This document shows, one piece after another, positions 1 through 8,988 of a DNA stretch of 9,526 nucleotides. Within the stretch, counting starts at the first letter, position 1, and each line of letters opens with the position of its first letter. The stretch spans positions 1-9,526 of the forward strand of contig JACFNW010000052.1 of the NCBI GenBank assembly GCA_019454665.1. Direction: 5' to 3'. The translations under genes and the position numbers were made by a program. The stretch comes from Fimbriimonadaceae bacterium (lineage in GTDB: Bacteria > Armatimonadota > Fimbriimonadia > Fimbriimonadales > Fimbriimonadaceae). The notes below the pieces were generated by a model. The model ran no database searches, was not told where the DNA came from, and worked only from the letters and a program-made list of their open reading frames with translations.

Positions 1-1147
1 GCTGATGCTTGACCAAGCCGACGAGGAGGTCGGAGGTTGCCAGCGCTTCGTCCAAACTCACCAAGCCCGCGTGGGCGACCGCATCGGTGGCATAGGGTTC
101 GACGGCATCCACCTGAAGACCTCGTGCCCGCAACCCTTCGAAGATGTGCAGCGCTGGGCTCTCGCGGAAGTCGTCCACGTTCGGCTTGAACGCCAATCCC
201 AGGCAGGTGACTCGCGGCTCGCGTCCCAGTTCGGCACGCAAGCGGTCGGCCGCCGCGCAGACCTTGTCCATGACGAACTCGGGCTTGGAGTCGTTGACGC
301 GGCGAGCGCTCTCGATGAGCCTGGCCCGCTCGGGGTCCATGGCCACGATGAACCACGGGTCCACGGCGATGCAGTGGCCGCCCACGCCCGCTCCGGGTTG
401 CAGGATCTTGACCCGTGGATGGTGGTTGGCCAGGGCAATCAGTTCCCAGACGTCAATACCTACGCGGTCGCAGAGCATCGAGAGTTCGTTGGCGAACGCG
501 ATGTTGACGTCGCGGTAGCTGTTCTCGACCAGCTTGGCCATCTCGGCCGTTCGGTCGTCGGTCTTGAGCACTTGCCCCTTGATGAACGTGGCGTAGAGTT
601 CGGCCACGCGCTCGGCGGCTTCGGGCGTCTCGCCGCCGACGATTCGGTCGTTCTCGACCAACTCGGTCATGATCTTGCCGGGCAGCACGCGCTCGGGGCA
701 ATACGCGATGTGGAACCTGGCCGTCGTAAGCTCGCGCAGCCGCTTGGCGACGTCGCGCGTCGTACCCACCGGCGAAGTGGATTCGATGATGACGGTGCTG
801 CCGTCCTTCAGGAACGGGGCGACGGCTTCGGCGGCGGCGAACACGTAGTCCACGTTGGGTCGGGGGATGGAGCCCTCGTCGTGGTGGAACGGGGTCGGCA
901 CGCAGATGGCATAGAAGTCGGCGGACTCGGCGGTCGCTTGGGCCCGCAGGTTGCCGGATTCGACGGCGGACTTCAGGGCACCGTCGAGATCGGGCTCGAC
1001 GATGTGCGCCTTGCCCTGGTTGATGCTCTCGACCGTCGAGCGCTTGGTGTCCACTCCGACGACCTCGTGGCCCGCGTTGGCCATGACGGTGGCAGTGGGG
1101 AGGCCGATGTATCCGAGGCCGACGACGCAGATTTTGAAGCGAGCCAT
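1..1147 (-). CDS. wecC: UDP-N-acetyl-D-mannosamine dehydrogenase (WecC-like), C-terminus cut by window edge
   Basis: Predicted cytosolic enzyme that oxidises UDP-ManNAc with two NAD+ to UDP-ManNAc uronate, a precursor for surface polysaccharide. The visible 382 residues carry an N-terminal Rossmann fold (VVGLGYIGLPTA, residues 8-19), an early PTPF motif (84-87), the ESTSPVGTT segment (122-130), and the signature GVGGHCIAVDPWFIV (254-268) with catalytic Cys259. The UDP-binding C-terminal domain begins near GLAFKPNVDDFRESPA (317-332). HCIAVDPWFIV is typical of the WecC branch rather than of UDP-glucose or GDP-mannose dehydrogenases. About 35-40 residues of the usual ~420 are missing past the left edge. 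The start ATG at 1147-1145 fits the conserved N-terminus. No Shine-Dalgarno sequence lies before it; the upstream bases on this strand are CCTCC, the opposite of one. A TACAAT box lies 52 nt upstream. Substrate specificity is inferred from motifs only. Confidence 0.9.
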   Translation of the reverse strand, partial: MARFKICVVGLGYIGLPTATVMANAGHEVVGVDTKRSTVESINQGKAHIVEPDLDGALKSAVESGNLRAQATAESADFYAICVPTPFHHDEGSIPRPNVDYVFAAAEAVAPFLKDGSTVIIESTSPVGTTRDVAKRLRELTTARFHIAYCPERVLPGKIMTELVENDRIVGGETPEAAERVAELYATFIKGQVLKTDDRTAEMAKLVENSYRDVNIAFANELSMLCDRVGIDVWELIALANHHPRVKILQPGAGVGGHCIAVDPWFIVAMDPERARLIESARRVNDSKPEFVMDKVCAAADRLRAELGREPRVTCLGLAFKPNVDDFRESPALHIFEGLRARGLQVDAVEPYATDAVAHAGLVSLDEALATSDLLVGLVKHQ

Positions 1148-1199
1148 GGTGGAAGGAGGCGTGGCACAACTCGGCTCAAGGCTTGGGTTGGGCCGGTCC

Positions 1200-1205
1200 A
1201 TTGTA
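1200..1205 (-). promoter_or_regulatory. Possible -10 box (TACAAT) for the wecC-like gene
   Basis: TACAAT on the minus strand, 52 nt before the dehydrogenase ATG. It is identical to the candidate -10 box upstream of leuA. I see no convincing -35 hexamer at 16-18 nt upstream. The gap from 1148 to 1241 otherwise shows nothing I can name. Confidence 0.35.
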
Positions 1206-1241
1206 CCAAAGGGACTTGCGGGCGAGTCTGAACTAGCGACG

Positions 1242-1799
1242 TTGGCACTACCACCCGGTCTCGTCTCGCGCTCGGTCGCCCTCGCTCTGTATTTGGCGGG
1301 CTACGCGGCCCTTGCGCTCTTGCCCGTGCCCCATGCGGTGGCCGCCTTGGGCGCAGTTGCCGGTTCGTGGGCGATCGGTCGCTTGGTCGGTCATTCGGTG
1401 GTCTTGCTGGTGGGCATCGGGTGGGCCACCGCCCATTTCTCAGGCGGGGCTGGAGGAGCTTCCGGAATGCACCAGTGGATCATGGCCACGTTCTGCCTGG
1501 ACGCGGACTCGGCTTGGAACGCGATGGTGTTCCTGCGCAAGGGGATGCACTTCTTCGGCTATGGTCTGCTGGCCCAGGGCGCCCGGACCCTCGCGTCGCG
1601 TCTTGCGCTCCCATGGCCCGTGGTCTTGGGTCTGCTTTGGTGCCTCGCCCATGCCGCCCTTGACGAGGCGCGACAGGCGGGCACGATGGGGCGCACCGGG
1701 ACGGCTTGGGACGTGGTGCTCAACCTCTCGGGTGCCGCGTTCGTCATGGCCGTCGCCGAACTCGCCTCTATGGGCCGACGACCTGACCAAACGTCTTGA
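1242..1799 (+). CDS. VanZ-family membrane protein
   Basis: A small integral membrane protein (185 aa from the chosen start) with about four hydrophobic segments, near residues 10-30, 32-62, 102-112 with 124-138, and 158-175. The VanZ-type polar pattern is present: RKGMHFFGYGLLA (99-111), HAALDEARQ (137-145), then GRTGTAWDVVLNLSG (150-164), with conserved Lys/His/Tyr, Asp-Glu...Gln, Arg and Asp...Asn positions. VanZ proteins are linked to low-level teicoplanin resistance in enterococci, but most genomic homologues have no proven role. The start is uncertain. TTG at 1242 places the first membrane helix just after the N-terminus, but no good ribosome site precedes it. The frame is open further upstream to an ATG at 1146, which overlaps the start codon of the divergent dehydrogenase. 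The 3' end overlaps the ribonuclease HIII gene on the other strand by 32 bp. Confidence 0.75.
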   Translation: MALPPGLVSRSVALALYLAGYAALALLPVPHAVAALGAVAGSWAIGRLVGHSVVLLVGIGWATAHFSGGAGGASGMHQWIMATFCLDADSAWNAMVFLRKGMHFFGYGLLAQGARTLASRLALPWPVVLGLLWCLAHAALDEARQAGTMGRTGTAWDVVLNLSGAAFVMAVAELASMGRRPDQTS

Positions 1800-2397
1800 A
1801 GTGCACCTTGCACACGCTCTTGAGCGCGTCCACGCCCTTCGTCCGAACGATGGAGCGGGCGGCATCCAGAACCGGAGTGGACGCCCCTTTGGGCAGCGTG
1901 CATCCCAAGTCGCGGCCCAACGATTCGAGCCGCCGGAGGAACTCCGCCCGCGCAAGGACCGAGGCCGCCGCCACCGCGATGTCGGCTTCCGCGCGCACCA
2001 CCGAGACCAATTCGACTTGTCGGCCCTTCTCGAACAGCCGCCGCTTGAGGCCGGCGGGGTTGGCGAACTGGTCGGAGATGACCTTCTTGGCCGAGACCTT
2101 GCCCAACAGGTCTTCGATGGCCCGCGCATGCCCCCATTCGAGCAGCTTGTTCAGGTTGCGGATCTTCTCGTAAAGTTCGTTGTACTTGGTGGGTCCGATG
2201 GAGATGATCACGTGCGGGCACGCGTTCTTGATCGCGACTGAGAGGGCCAACGCGCGCTTGTCGGTCAGCGACTTCGAGTCGCGAACGCCTTCGAGTTCGG
2301 CCAAATGCTCGGGCCCCACGTAGCAGGCTGCGATGACCAGCGGCCCAAAAAAGTCGCCCTTCCCGCTTTCGTCAACGCCGATGTGGCCTTCGTCCAT
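1768..2397 (-). CDS. rnhC: Ribonuclease HIII, short form without N-terminal domain
   Basis: Predicted nuclease that cuts the RNA strand of RNA:DNA hybrids during replication and repair. The 209-residue protein starts almost directly with the catalytic motif GVDESGKGDFFGPL (7-20). The GKGD form separates type HIII from type HII, which has GRGP. DSKSLTDK follows at 40-47, SDQF with Asp109, and EADIAVAAASVLARAEFL (137-154) with Asp139. D9, E10, D109 and D139 are therefore the likely metal-binding tetrad, with spacing like that of RNase HII/HIII enzymes. Family members such as the Bacillus enzyme are about 310 aa and carry an N-terminal TBP-like substrate-binding domain, which is absent here. I chose ATG 2397 over ATG 2406 because TATCAT lies exactly 7 nt before 2397, matching two other genes in this window. 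The minus frame stays open far upstream, but only as the antisense of the next gene. Confidence 0.88.
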   Translation of the reverse strand: MDEGHIGVDESGKGDFFGPLVIAACYVGPEHLAELEGVRDSKSLTDKRALALSVAIKNACPHVIISIGPTKYNELYEKIRNLNKLLEWGHARAIEDLLGKVSAKKVISDQFANPAGLKRRLFEKGRQVELVSVVRAEADIAVAAASVLARAEFLRRLESLGRDLGCTLPKGASTPVLDAARSIVRTKGVDALKSVCKVHFKTFGQVVGP

Positions 2398-2404
2398 CCG
2401 GTGC

Positions 2405-2410
2405 ATGATA
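2405..2410 (-). promoter_or_regulatory. Leaderless-type -10 box (TATCAT) of the RNase HIII gene
   Basis: TATCAT on the minus strand is followed by exactly 7 nt (GCACCGG) and then ATG at 2397. At that distance transcription would begin at or next to the A of the start codon, giving an mRNA with no leader. The same geometry occurs at 2511-2516 and 8976-8981. No clear -35 box is seen. Confidence 0.5.
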
Positions 2411-2510
2411 CACGTCCCATCAGTGTCCCCGGTGCGCGGTTCGCCACTGACGCAAGCATGAACAATTGGAAACAGAGCGATTTGTAGTGGTTGTTCTTGC
2501 GAATGTCCCT

Positions 2511-2516
2511 TATACT
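2511..2516 (+). promoter_or_regulatory. Leaderless-type -10 box (TATACT) of the FG-GAP protein gene
   Basis: TATACT is followed by 7 nt (TGGGGAC) and ATG at 2524. This is a near-consensus -10 element in otherwise GC-rich DNA, placed so that the transcript would start at the ATG. No strong -35 hexamer is visible at the usual spacing. It lies in the 126-bp region between this gene and the divergent RNase HIII gene. Confidence 0.55.
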
Positions 2517-2523
2517 TGGGGAC

Positions 2524-3975
2524 ATGGCAAGTCGACGCATCATTCTCGTGGCCCTGGCGGCCCTCGCGCCGTTCACCATGGCCTTCGGTCCCGGCATCCT
2601 GAGCGGAAACGAAAGCGGTGCCCCGCCGACGGTTCATTTGCAGGACCCCCTCGGCGGAACGATCTACAACTTCATGGCCTTTGATCCGGCGCATGCATTC
2701 GGAGTCAACGTGGCGAAAGCCGACGTGGATGGCGACGGGATTCCGGACATGGTGGTTGGATCGGGACCGGGCGGGGCACCGCAAGTTCGAGTCTTCGCCG
2801 GCAGTACGGGCCTTCAGGTCGCCGACTTCTTCGCATTCGACCCTGGCTTTACGGGCGGCGTCAATGTCGCCACAGGCGACGTGAACGGAGACGGCTTCAA
2901 CGACATCATCGCCGGAGCCGGTCCGGGCGGCCAGCCAGCGGTGCGCGTCTTCAACTTCGCCGACATCGGGGGCGGTCATATATCCAACTTCTTGGCCTAT
3001 GATCCGGCCTTTTCGGGCGGGGTCTTTGTCGGCGCCGGCGATGTCAACGGCGATGGTCGAGACGAGATCATCACCGGACCCGGCGTCGGTGGCACGCCAC
3101 AGGTGAACGTGTTCGACGGAGTCTCGGGAACATTCATGCAAGGGTTCTTCGCCTACACGGGCGGGTTCGCCGGCGGCGTTCGTGTCGCAGGCGGGGACCT
3201 GGACGGCGACGGTCGAGAAGACATCATCGTGGGCCCGCATTCCGGCCAGGCGCCGGTCTGCGTGTTCATGGCACCCACCCTTGGCTTCCGGAACGCCTTC
3301 AACCCTTACGGAACACCATTCGCGAACGGCATCCGGATCGCCGCGCTCGACATCAACGGAGACGGAGGAGACGACATCATCACCGGCCCGGGAGTCGGCG
3401 GCGGCCCTCACGTCCGCGTGTTCGACGGCTCGGACTTTGGGCCGCTGACCCCGCCCGAGCTCCAACCCTTTGGGCTGGGCCACACCTCGGGCATCAGCGT
3501 CGGGGGCGGGCAGCTTCACGTGGATTCGTTCTTCGACATCTTCTACAACGTGCCCATCAACCCTCCACCTGCGATCCCGGTCGAAATCGTGATGATGAAT
3601 CTCGGCGGAACCGTTTTGGAGCGGGACTTCCGCCTCTTCGATCCGGGCACACCCACGCGCGTCTGGACGGCCAACGGGTTCAGCAACTTCAACTTCTACT
3701 TGAAGGGCTTCAACACGCTGGGTGTCCAGATCAACAACGTCGGCGTATTCGGGGGCGGCACCGTTCCTCCCCAGCAGTTGGTCCTCGGCGACCTGGACGG
3801 CAACGACTCGATCAACATCGCGGACTTCGGCCTGTTGCGGAACGCATTCGGCTCGGCGTCGGGCGACCCATCGTTTTTGCCCCAAGCCGACCTGAACGGG
3901 GACGGCTCCGTGAACATCCAGGACTTCGTGATTTTCCGACAGGGCTTCGGACAGAGCGGGCCGGGACGTCCGTGA
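2524..3975 (+). CDS. Secreted FG-GAP/VCBS repeat protein with dockerin-like C-terminus
   Basis: An exported protein of 483 aa. A short basic N-terminus and hydrophobic stretch (residues 4-20, ending ...FTMA) look like a Sec signal peptide. Five repeats of about 52 residues follow, each with a calcium-loop motif DxDGDGxxD or a variant: DVDGDGIPD (67-75), DVNGDGFND (119), DVNGDGRDE (173), DLDGDGRED (225), DINGDGGDD (276). Each is followed by I(I/V)xG and GPGxGGxPxVxVF, as in FG-GAP beta-propeller blades. A linker module (about 345-410) precedes two dockerin-like loops: GDLDGNDSINIADFGLLRNAFG (from 422; D423, N427 and D434 are key) and DLNGDGSVNIQDFVIFRQGFG (from 456). The role is unknown, and surface binding or scaffolding is inference. 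Start ATG 2524 is preferred because the signal peptide follows at once and TATACT lies 7 nt upstream. TTG 2491 and ATG 2503 are alternatives that would fall upstream of the promoter's transcription start. Confidence 0.85.
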   Translation: MASRRIILVALAALAPFTMAFGPGILSGNESGAPPTVHLQDPLGGTIYNFMAFDPAHAFGVNVAKADVDGDGIPDMVVGSGPGGAPQVRVFAGSTGLQVADFFAFDPGFTGGVNVATGDVNGDGFNDIIAGAGPGGQPAVRVFNFADIGGGHISNFLAYDPAFSGGVFVGAGDVNGDGRDEIITGPGVGGTPQVNVFDGVSGTFMQGFFAYTGGFAGGVRVAGGDLDGDGREDIIVGPHSGQAPVCVFMAPTLGFRNAFNPYGTPFANGIRIAALDINGDGGDDIITGPGVGGGPHVRVFDGSDFGPLTPPELQPFGLGHTSGISVGGGQLHVDSFFDIFYNVPINPPPAIPVEIVMMNLGGTVLERDFRLFDPGTPTRVWTANGFSNFNFYLKGFNTLGVQINNVGVFGGGTVPPQQLVLGDLDGNDSINIADFGLLRNAFGSASGDPSFLPQADLNGDGSVNIQDFVIFRQGFGQSGPGRP

Positions 3976-3979
3976 CGCC

Positions 3980-4698
3980 TTACCGCTGAAAGAAGAACGA
4001 CACCCAAGACCCGTCGGGCGCGAACACGACGAGCCACATCAGAGTGGAGGCTCCCTGAGCCTCCACTCTCGCGGCATAGGTCAGGCCTGTCGCAGCGTCT
4101 CGGAAGGCGGTCGTTCCCAGCCATTCGCGGGCTAGGAGAGCCAACTGCTCGTCGCCGCCCGCACCGACCCACGCAGCGGTGCCTGAGGCCAAACCGTTCG
4201 CCGAGGCGTCGAAGAGCGCCGCCGCATCGAGAAACGCCGGATCGTCCGAGAACTCCACAAAACCCGACCAGTTGCCGCGAAGATCAATGGTCTCTCGCGA
4301 GAGGTCGAAAACCTCCAGCGTGCCGCCCTGGTTGCCCTCGGTGCTGACCAAAGCCCACGTTCCCGTGAGTTCGCCGCTGAGAATGGTCGCGTCGAGCGTG
4401 AGGTCGCCCAGACCGCCGTTCAATCGCACGGTGCCTCCAAACTCGCTCCCGTCCGCTGTGCCTAGGAAGTTGCCCCGGTACAACGCGCGGTTGTTGACGT
4501 CCACCACGGTGACCGTTCCCGCGACCGCACCAAGGTTTTGGGAGAGTTCGAGTTGCAGGCCGCAGGGCTCGGCGCCGCACTGCGTCAGCCCGATTTCGCC
4601 CGTATACAGCCGCGCCAGCAGCGATTGGTTCGCCCCCCCGCCGCTCCCGCCGCAACCCGCGAGGACGCAGCCCAGCCCGGCCAACAGCGCAAAACGCC

Positions 4699-4702
<4 letters not shown>
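3980..4702 (-). CDS. Putative lipoprotein of unknown function
   Basis: I do not recognise the family. The protein is 240 aa and begins with a classic lipoprotein signal: two arginines, a hydrophobic stretch and the lipobox LAGC with Cys17, followed by a Gly/Ser-rich spacer. The rest is beta-rich and seems to consist of two similar halves, each starting with an aromatic/glycine strand: YTGEIGLTQ at 33 and LRGNWSGFVEF at 141. Repeated short VxGTV- or ASGTA-type strands suggest two small beta-barrel or beta-sandwich units. Cys42 and Cys47 could form a disulfide. The GTG start overlaps the TGA stop of leuA (GTGA), so translation is probably coupled and both lie on one mRNA. The stop is 4 bp from the stop of the convergent FG-GAP gene, leaving no room for an intergenic terminator. 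A perfect 12-bp inverted repeat lies inside the 3' part of the coding region. Confidence 0.75.
4041..4069. repeat. Perfect 12-bp inverted repeat inside the lipoprotein gene
   Basis: AGAGTGGAGGCT (4041-4052), a 5-nt loop CCCTG, then its exact reverse complement AGCCTCCACTCT (4058-4069). On the minus strand it encodes ARVEAQGASTL near the protein's C-terminus. Neither flank carries a T-run, so it is not a standard intrinsic terminator. It lies 65 nt beyond the stop of the convergent FG-GAP gene and could end or protect that transcript. Confidence 0.8.
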
Positions 4703-5844
<1,142 letters not shown>

Positions 5845-5850
5845 GGCAGT

Positions 5851-5855
5851 TCCTT
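5851..5855 (-). promoter_or_regulatory. Ribosome binding site of leuA
   Basis: AAGGA on the minus strand, 6 nt before the leuA ATG. It is the clearest Shine-Dalgarno site in the window and contrasts with the leaderless-type starts elsewhere. A small hairpin (CCGCC/GGCGG around a 3-nt loop, 5864-5876) lies just upstream of it in the leader. Confidence 0.65.
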
Positions 5856-5885
5856 GGGAAGCACCGCCAACGGCGGGCTGGTTCT

Positions 5886-5891
5886 ATTGTA
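5886..5891 (-). promoter_or_regulatory. Possible -10 box (TACAAT) of leuA
   Basis: TACAAT on the minus strand, 41 nt before the ATG, would give a short leader of about 35 nt. The 11-bp palindrome CTTCGGCGAAG (5895-5905) lies directly upstream, where an operator could sit. No good -35 hexamer is seen. Confidence 0.4.
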
Positions 5892-5919
5892 CGACTTCGG
5901 CGAAGCCGGGCGTGGCATT

Positions 5920-6009
5920 TTGGAGGGCCCCGCTCCGTCGGGGCCGAGAAGGTCGCCACGGAGGGCGACCCTCCAATTCTCGGCTTTGGGTCGCCACGGA
6001 GGGCGACCC
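5920..6009. repeat. Cluster of three small palindromes (BIME/REP-like), between leuA and the permease gene
   Basis: There are three hairpins. The first is GGCCCCG-CTCCGT-CGGGGCC (5926-5945). The second is GGTCGCC-ACGGAG-GGCGACC (5951-5970). The third is GGGTCGCC-ACGGAG-GGCGACCC (5988-6009). Read on the minus strand, the first also has the loop ACGGAG, and both first and second are followed by CTCCAA, so they are one unit in inverted orientation with different but fully paired stems. TTGGAGGG (5920-5927) pairs with CCCTCCAA (5969-5976) around the first two. GCCGAGAA (5943-5950) can instead pair with TTCTCGGC (5977-5984). The third hairpin begins 7 nt beyond the permease stop and may help end or protect that mRNA. 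There is no T-run. The rest of the 172-bp gap holds the leuA promoter. Confidence 0.8.
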
Positions 6010-6016
6010 GACAACG

Positions 6017-7246
<1,230 letters not shown>

Positions 7247-7249
7247 GGC

Positions 7250-8911
7250 TTACTCTTTCTCTGCTTGGTCGCCCGAGGCTTGCTCGTCGTCGTTCCCAAA
7301 CTGCATGGCGCCCTTGCGCGCCGGACCCGTGAACTCGGGCTTGACTAGTTTGTCGCCCACCTTGACGCCTTCGAGGAGTTCGACCCGCGCACCGGAGGTC
7401 AGCCCGGTCTTCACGCGGACCTTCTTGGGCTCGTCCGTGTGCTTTGCCGGCTTGAGCAGCACGAAGGATCCGTCGGCATCCTTGGACACGTACTCGGCGG
7501 GGACCTGAAGCGTCTTCGCTCGCTTGTCCGTGATCATGGTGCACTTGGCCGACATGCCGCTCTTGAGGTTCAGGTTGTTCGGATCGAGCCAGACTTCGAC
7601 TTCGAACTTGACGACCGCCGCTTGACCGGCAGCAGCCGTCGCTGCCAAGGTCGCCGGGGCGATCTTGCGGACCGTGCCGGCGACCTCCTGATCGGCAAAC
7701 GCGTCCACCGAAACCCTGGCGGGCATGCCCAAGGTCAGCTTGGCCACGTCAATCTCGTTGACGTTGAGCTTGACCATCATGGCCGTGCGGTCTTCGAGCC
7801 GGATGATGGGCGTGCCGCTGGAGAAGCTGCTGAGGCTGGCCACGAGTTCGCCTTCCTGGACCAGTTTGCGCGTGACGACGCCGGCGATGGGTGCGCGGAT
7901 TTCGGTTTCGCCCAACTGCCGCAAGCTGTCGCCGAGCACGCTACTGATCTGGTCGGCGCTGGCCACGCTCTGGTTGCGGCTCTTCTTGAGCACCTCGATG
8001 TCGCGGAGCTGCGCCTTGGCGCGATCCAAGTCGCTCAACGCGATCTGGTAGTCGCGCTGGCGGACGTCGTCCTGAAACTGGTTGGTCTTGCTTCGATCCA
8101 GCTCGGCCTTGGCTTGGGCGATCGCGGCGTCGGCCCGCTCAAGCTCCACCCGCTGCTGGTCGTCCAGCCGTCGGAGGTTCTCCTCCGCCGTCGCCAGACG
8201 CGCCTTGGCGAGTTCGAGCTGAAGCTGCGCGTTTTCCACGTTGCGGCCGGCGGTGTAGCCCAACGCGAGCAGTTCCTTCTGGCGCGTGTGCTCGGCCTCG
8301 GCGTTGACAAGATTGGCTCGGGCTTCTCGCAGGTTGGCTTCGGTGGCCGTGCGTTGCGTGGGGTGCGAAGACGAAACGAGCCGCTCGCGCTCCTTGGTGG
8401 CGCTGGCGAGAGACGCTTCGGCGCTGCGGATGCCGACCTTGGTCAACGTCGGCTGCGCGTCCAGTTGGTCCTTGGCCTGCGCCACTCGCTGTTCGGCCTG
8501 CTTGAGTGCCGACCGCAGCAGCGCCTCGCGCTGCACAATCTCGACGTCCAACCGCTCGATCGCACTCTGGGCGCCGCGAAGTTGGGCTCGGTCCTGTTCG
8601 ACGCGGAGTTCGGTCTCTTGCGGGTCGATCACGGCGATCAGTTGGCCCTTCTCGACAACGTCGCCCTCCTCGACAAGCAACTGCGCGACCCGTCCCGAAA
8701 CCCGGCTCTTGACCTCGACGGCCTTCACCGCATCGATCTGGCCCGTCTCGACGACCTTGATCTCCATGTCGCCCTCGGTGACCTCGGTCTCTTTGACATC
8801 GCCCTTGGCCATCGCTTTCATGCGGTCGGCGTTGAAGCGCATCATCGCAAACGAGCCGATCCCACACAAAGCAACCACTCCGAGCAGGATGAAGATGGAC
8901 GCCTTTTTCAT
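7250..8911 (-). CDS. MacA/HlyD-family periplasmic adaptor (membrane fusion protein)
   Basis: The 553-aa protein is anchored by an N-terminal helix (residues 5-24) after a Lys-Lys start. The first lipoyl half-motif is SRVSGRVAQLLVEEGDVVEKG (from 69; key GRV and EEGD), ending in GQLIAVIDP. A very long coiled-coil hairpin runs from about 100 to 320, rich in Ala/Glu/Gln/Arg heptads and broken near ALGYTAGRNVENAQ (216-229), the usual adaptor tip region. The second lipoyl half is ETEIRAPIAGVVTRKLVQEG (335-354). Beta-barrel and membrane-proximal domains (370-530) and an acidic tail complete it. MacA of E. coli is about 370 aa, so this hairpin is unusually long. It probably links the downstream MacB-type permease to the outer membrane or a partner there. 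ATG 8911 is the natural start before the anchor. No clear Shine-Dalgarno site or -10 box was seen for it. Confidence 0.88.
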   Translation of the reverse strand: MKKASIFILLGVVALCGIGSFAMMRFNADRMKAMAKGDVKETEVTEGDMEIKVVETGQIDAVKAVEVKSRVSGRVAQLLVEEGDVVEKGQLIAVIDPQETELRVEQDRAQLRGAQSAIERLDVEIVQREALLRSALKQAEQRVAQAKDQLDAQPTLTKVGIRSAEASLASATKERERLVSSSHPTQRTATEANLREARANLVNAEAEHTRQKELLALGYTAGRNVENAQLQLELAKARLATAEENLRRLDDQQRVELERADAAIAQAKAELDRSKTNQFQDDVRQRDYQIALSDLDRAKAQLRDIEVLKKSRNQSVASADQISSVLGDSLRQLGETEIRAPIAGVVTRKLVQEGELVASLSSFSSGTPIIRLEDRTAMMVKLNVNEIDVAKLTLGMPARVSVDAFADQEVAGTVRKIAPATLAATAAAGQAAVVKFEVEVWLDPNNLNLKSGMSAKCTMITDKRAKTLQVPAEYVSKDADGSFVLLKPAKHTDEPKKVRVKTGLTSGARVELLEGVKVGDKLVKPEFTGPARKGAMQFGNDDEQASGDQAEKE

Positions 8912-8975
8912 GAATGACGAACAGTTTGCATCAGTGACGGTCCCGGACTGGGACTTTCGGGATTCGATCAGGGCG

Positions 8976-8981
8976 TAAACT
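8976..8981 (+). promoter_or_regulatory. Leaderless-type -10 box (TAAACT) of the DUF4332 gene
   Basis: TAAACT is followed by 7 nt (GCGATGC) and ATG at 8989, the same geometry as at the RNase HIII and FG-GAP genes. It lies in the 77-bp region shared with the divergent adaptor gene. Another ATG at 8985 is in a different frame and leads nowhere. Confidence 0.5.
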
Positions 8982-8988
8982 GCGATGC

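Noticed and set aside
1146..1148. ATG as start of the VanZ gene, with GGAGG close by
   Set aside because: The GGAGG at 1155-1159 lies after this ATG and only one base before GTG 1161, so it cannot serve either. The extra 32 residues look non-conserved, so a start nearer the first membrane helix is preferred.
5..1231. Long plus-strand open frame opposite the wecC-like gene
   Set aside because: It is the antisense of a gene with clear enzyme motifs. GC-rich codon use keeps the opposite frame free of stops, and its translation shows no recognisable domain.
2407..3885. Open minus-strand frame continuing upstream of RNase HIII for almost 500 codons
   Set aside because: It is antisense to the FG-GAP protein; its apparent repeats merely mirror that gene's repeats. 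The RNase HIII motif starts right after ATG 2397.
5845..5885. Leucine attenuator or T-box before leuA
   Set aside because: The predicted leader is only about 40 nt, has no leucine-rich leader peptide and only a 5-bp hairpin, which is too short for either mechanism.
5988..6009. Rho-independent terminator for the permease gene
   Set aside because: The hairpin is strong and well placed, but no T-run follows it on the minus strand, and it belongs to the repeat cluster. It is kept as a repeat element.
7439..8917. 492-codon plus-strand open frame opposite the adaptor gene
   Set aside because: Its leucine-rich look is the reverse of the adaptor's coiled-coil Ala/Glu/Gln codons. There is no start signal or known domain.
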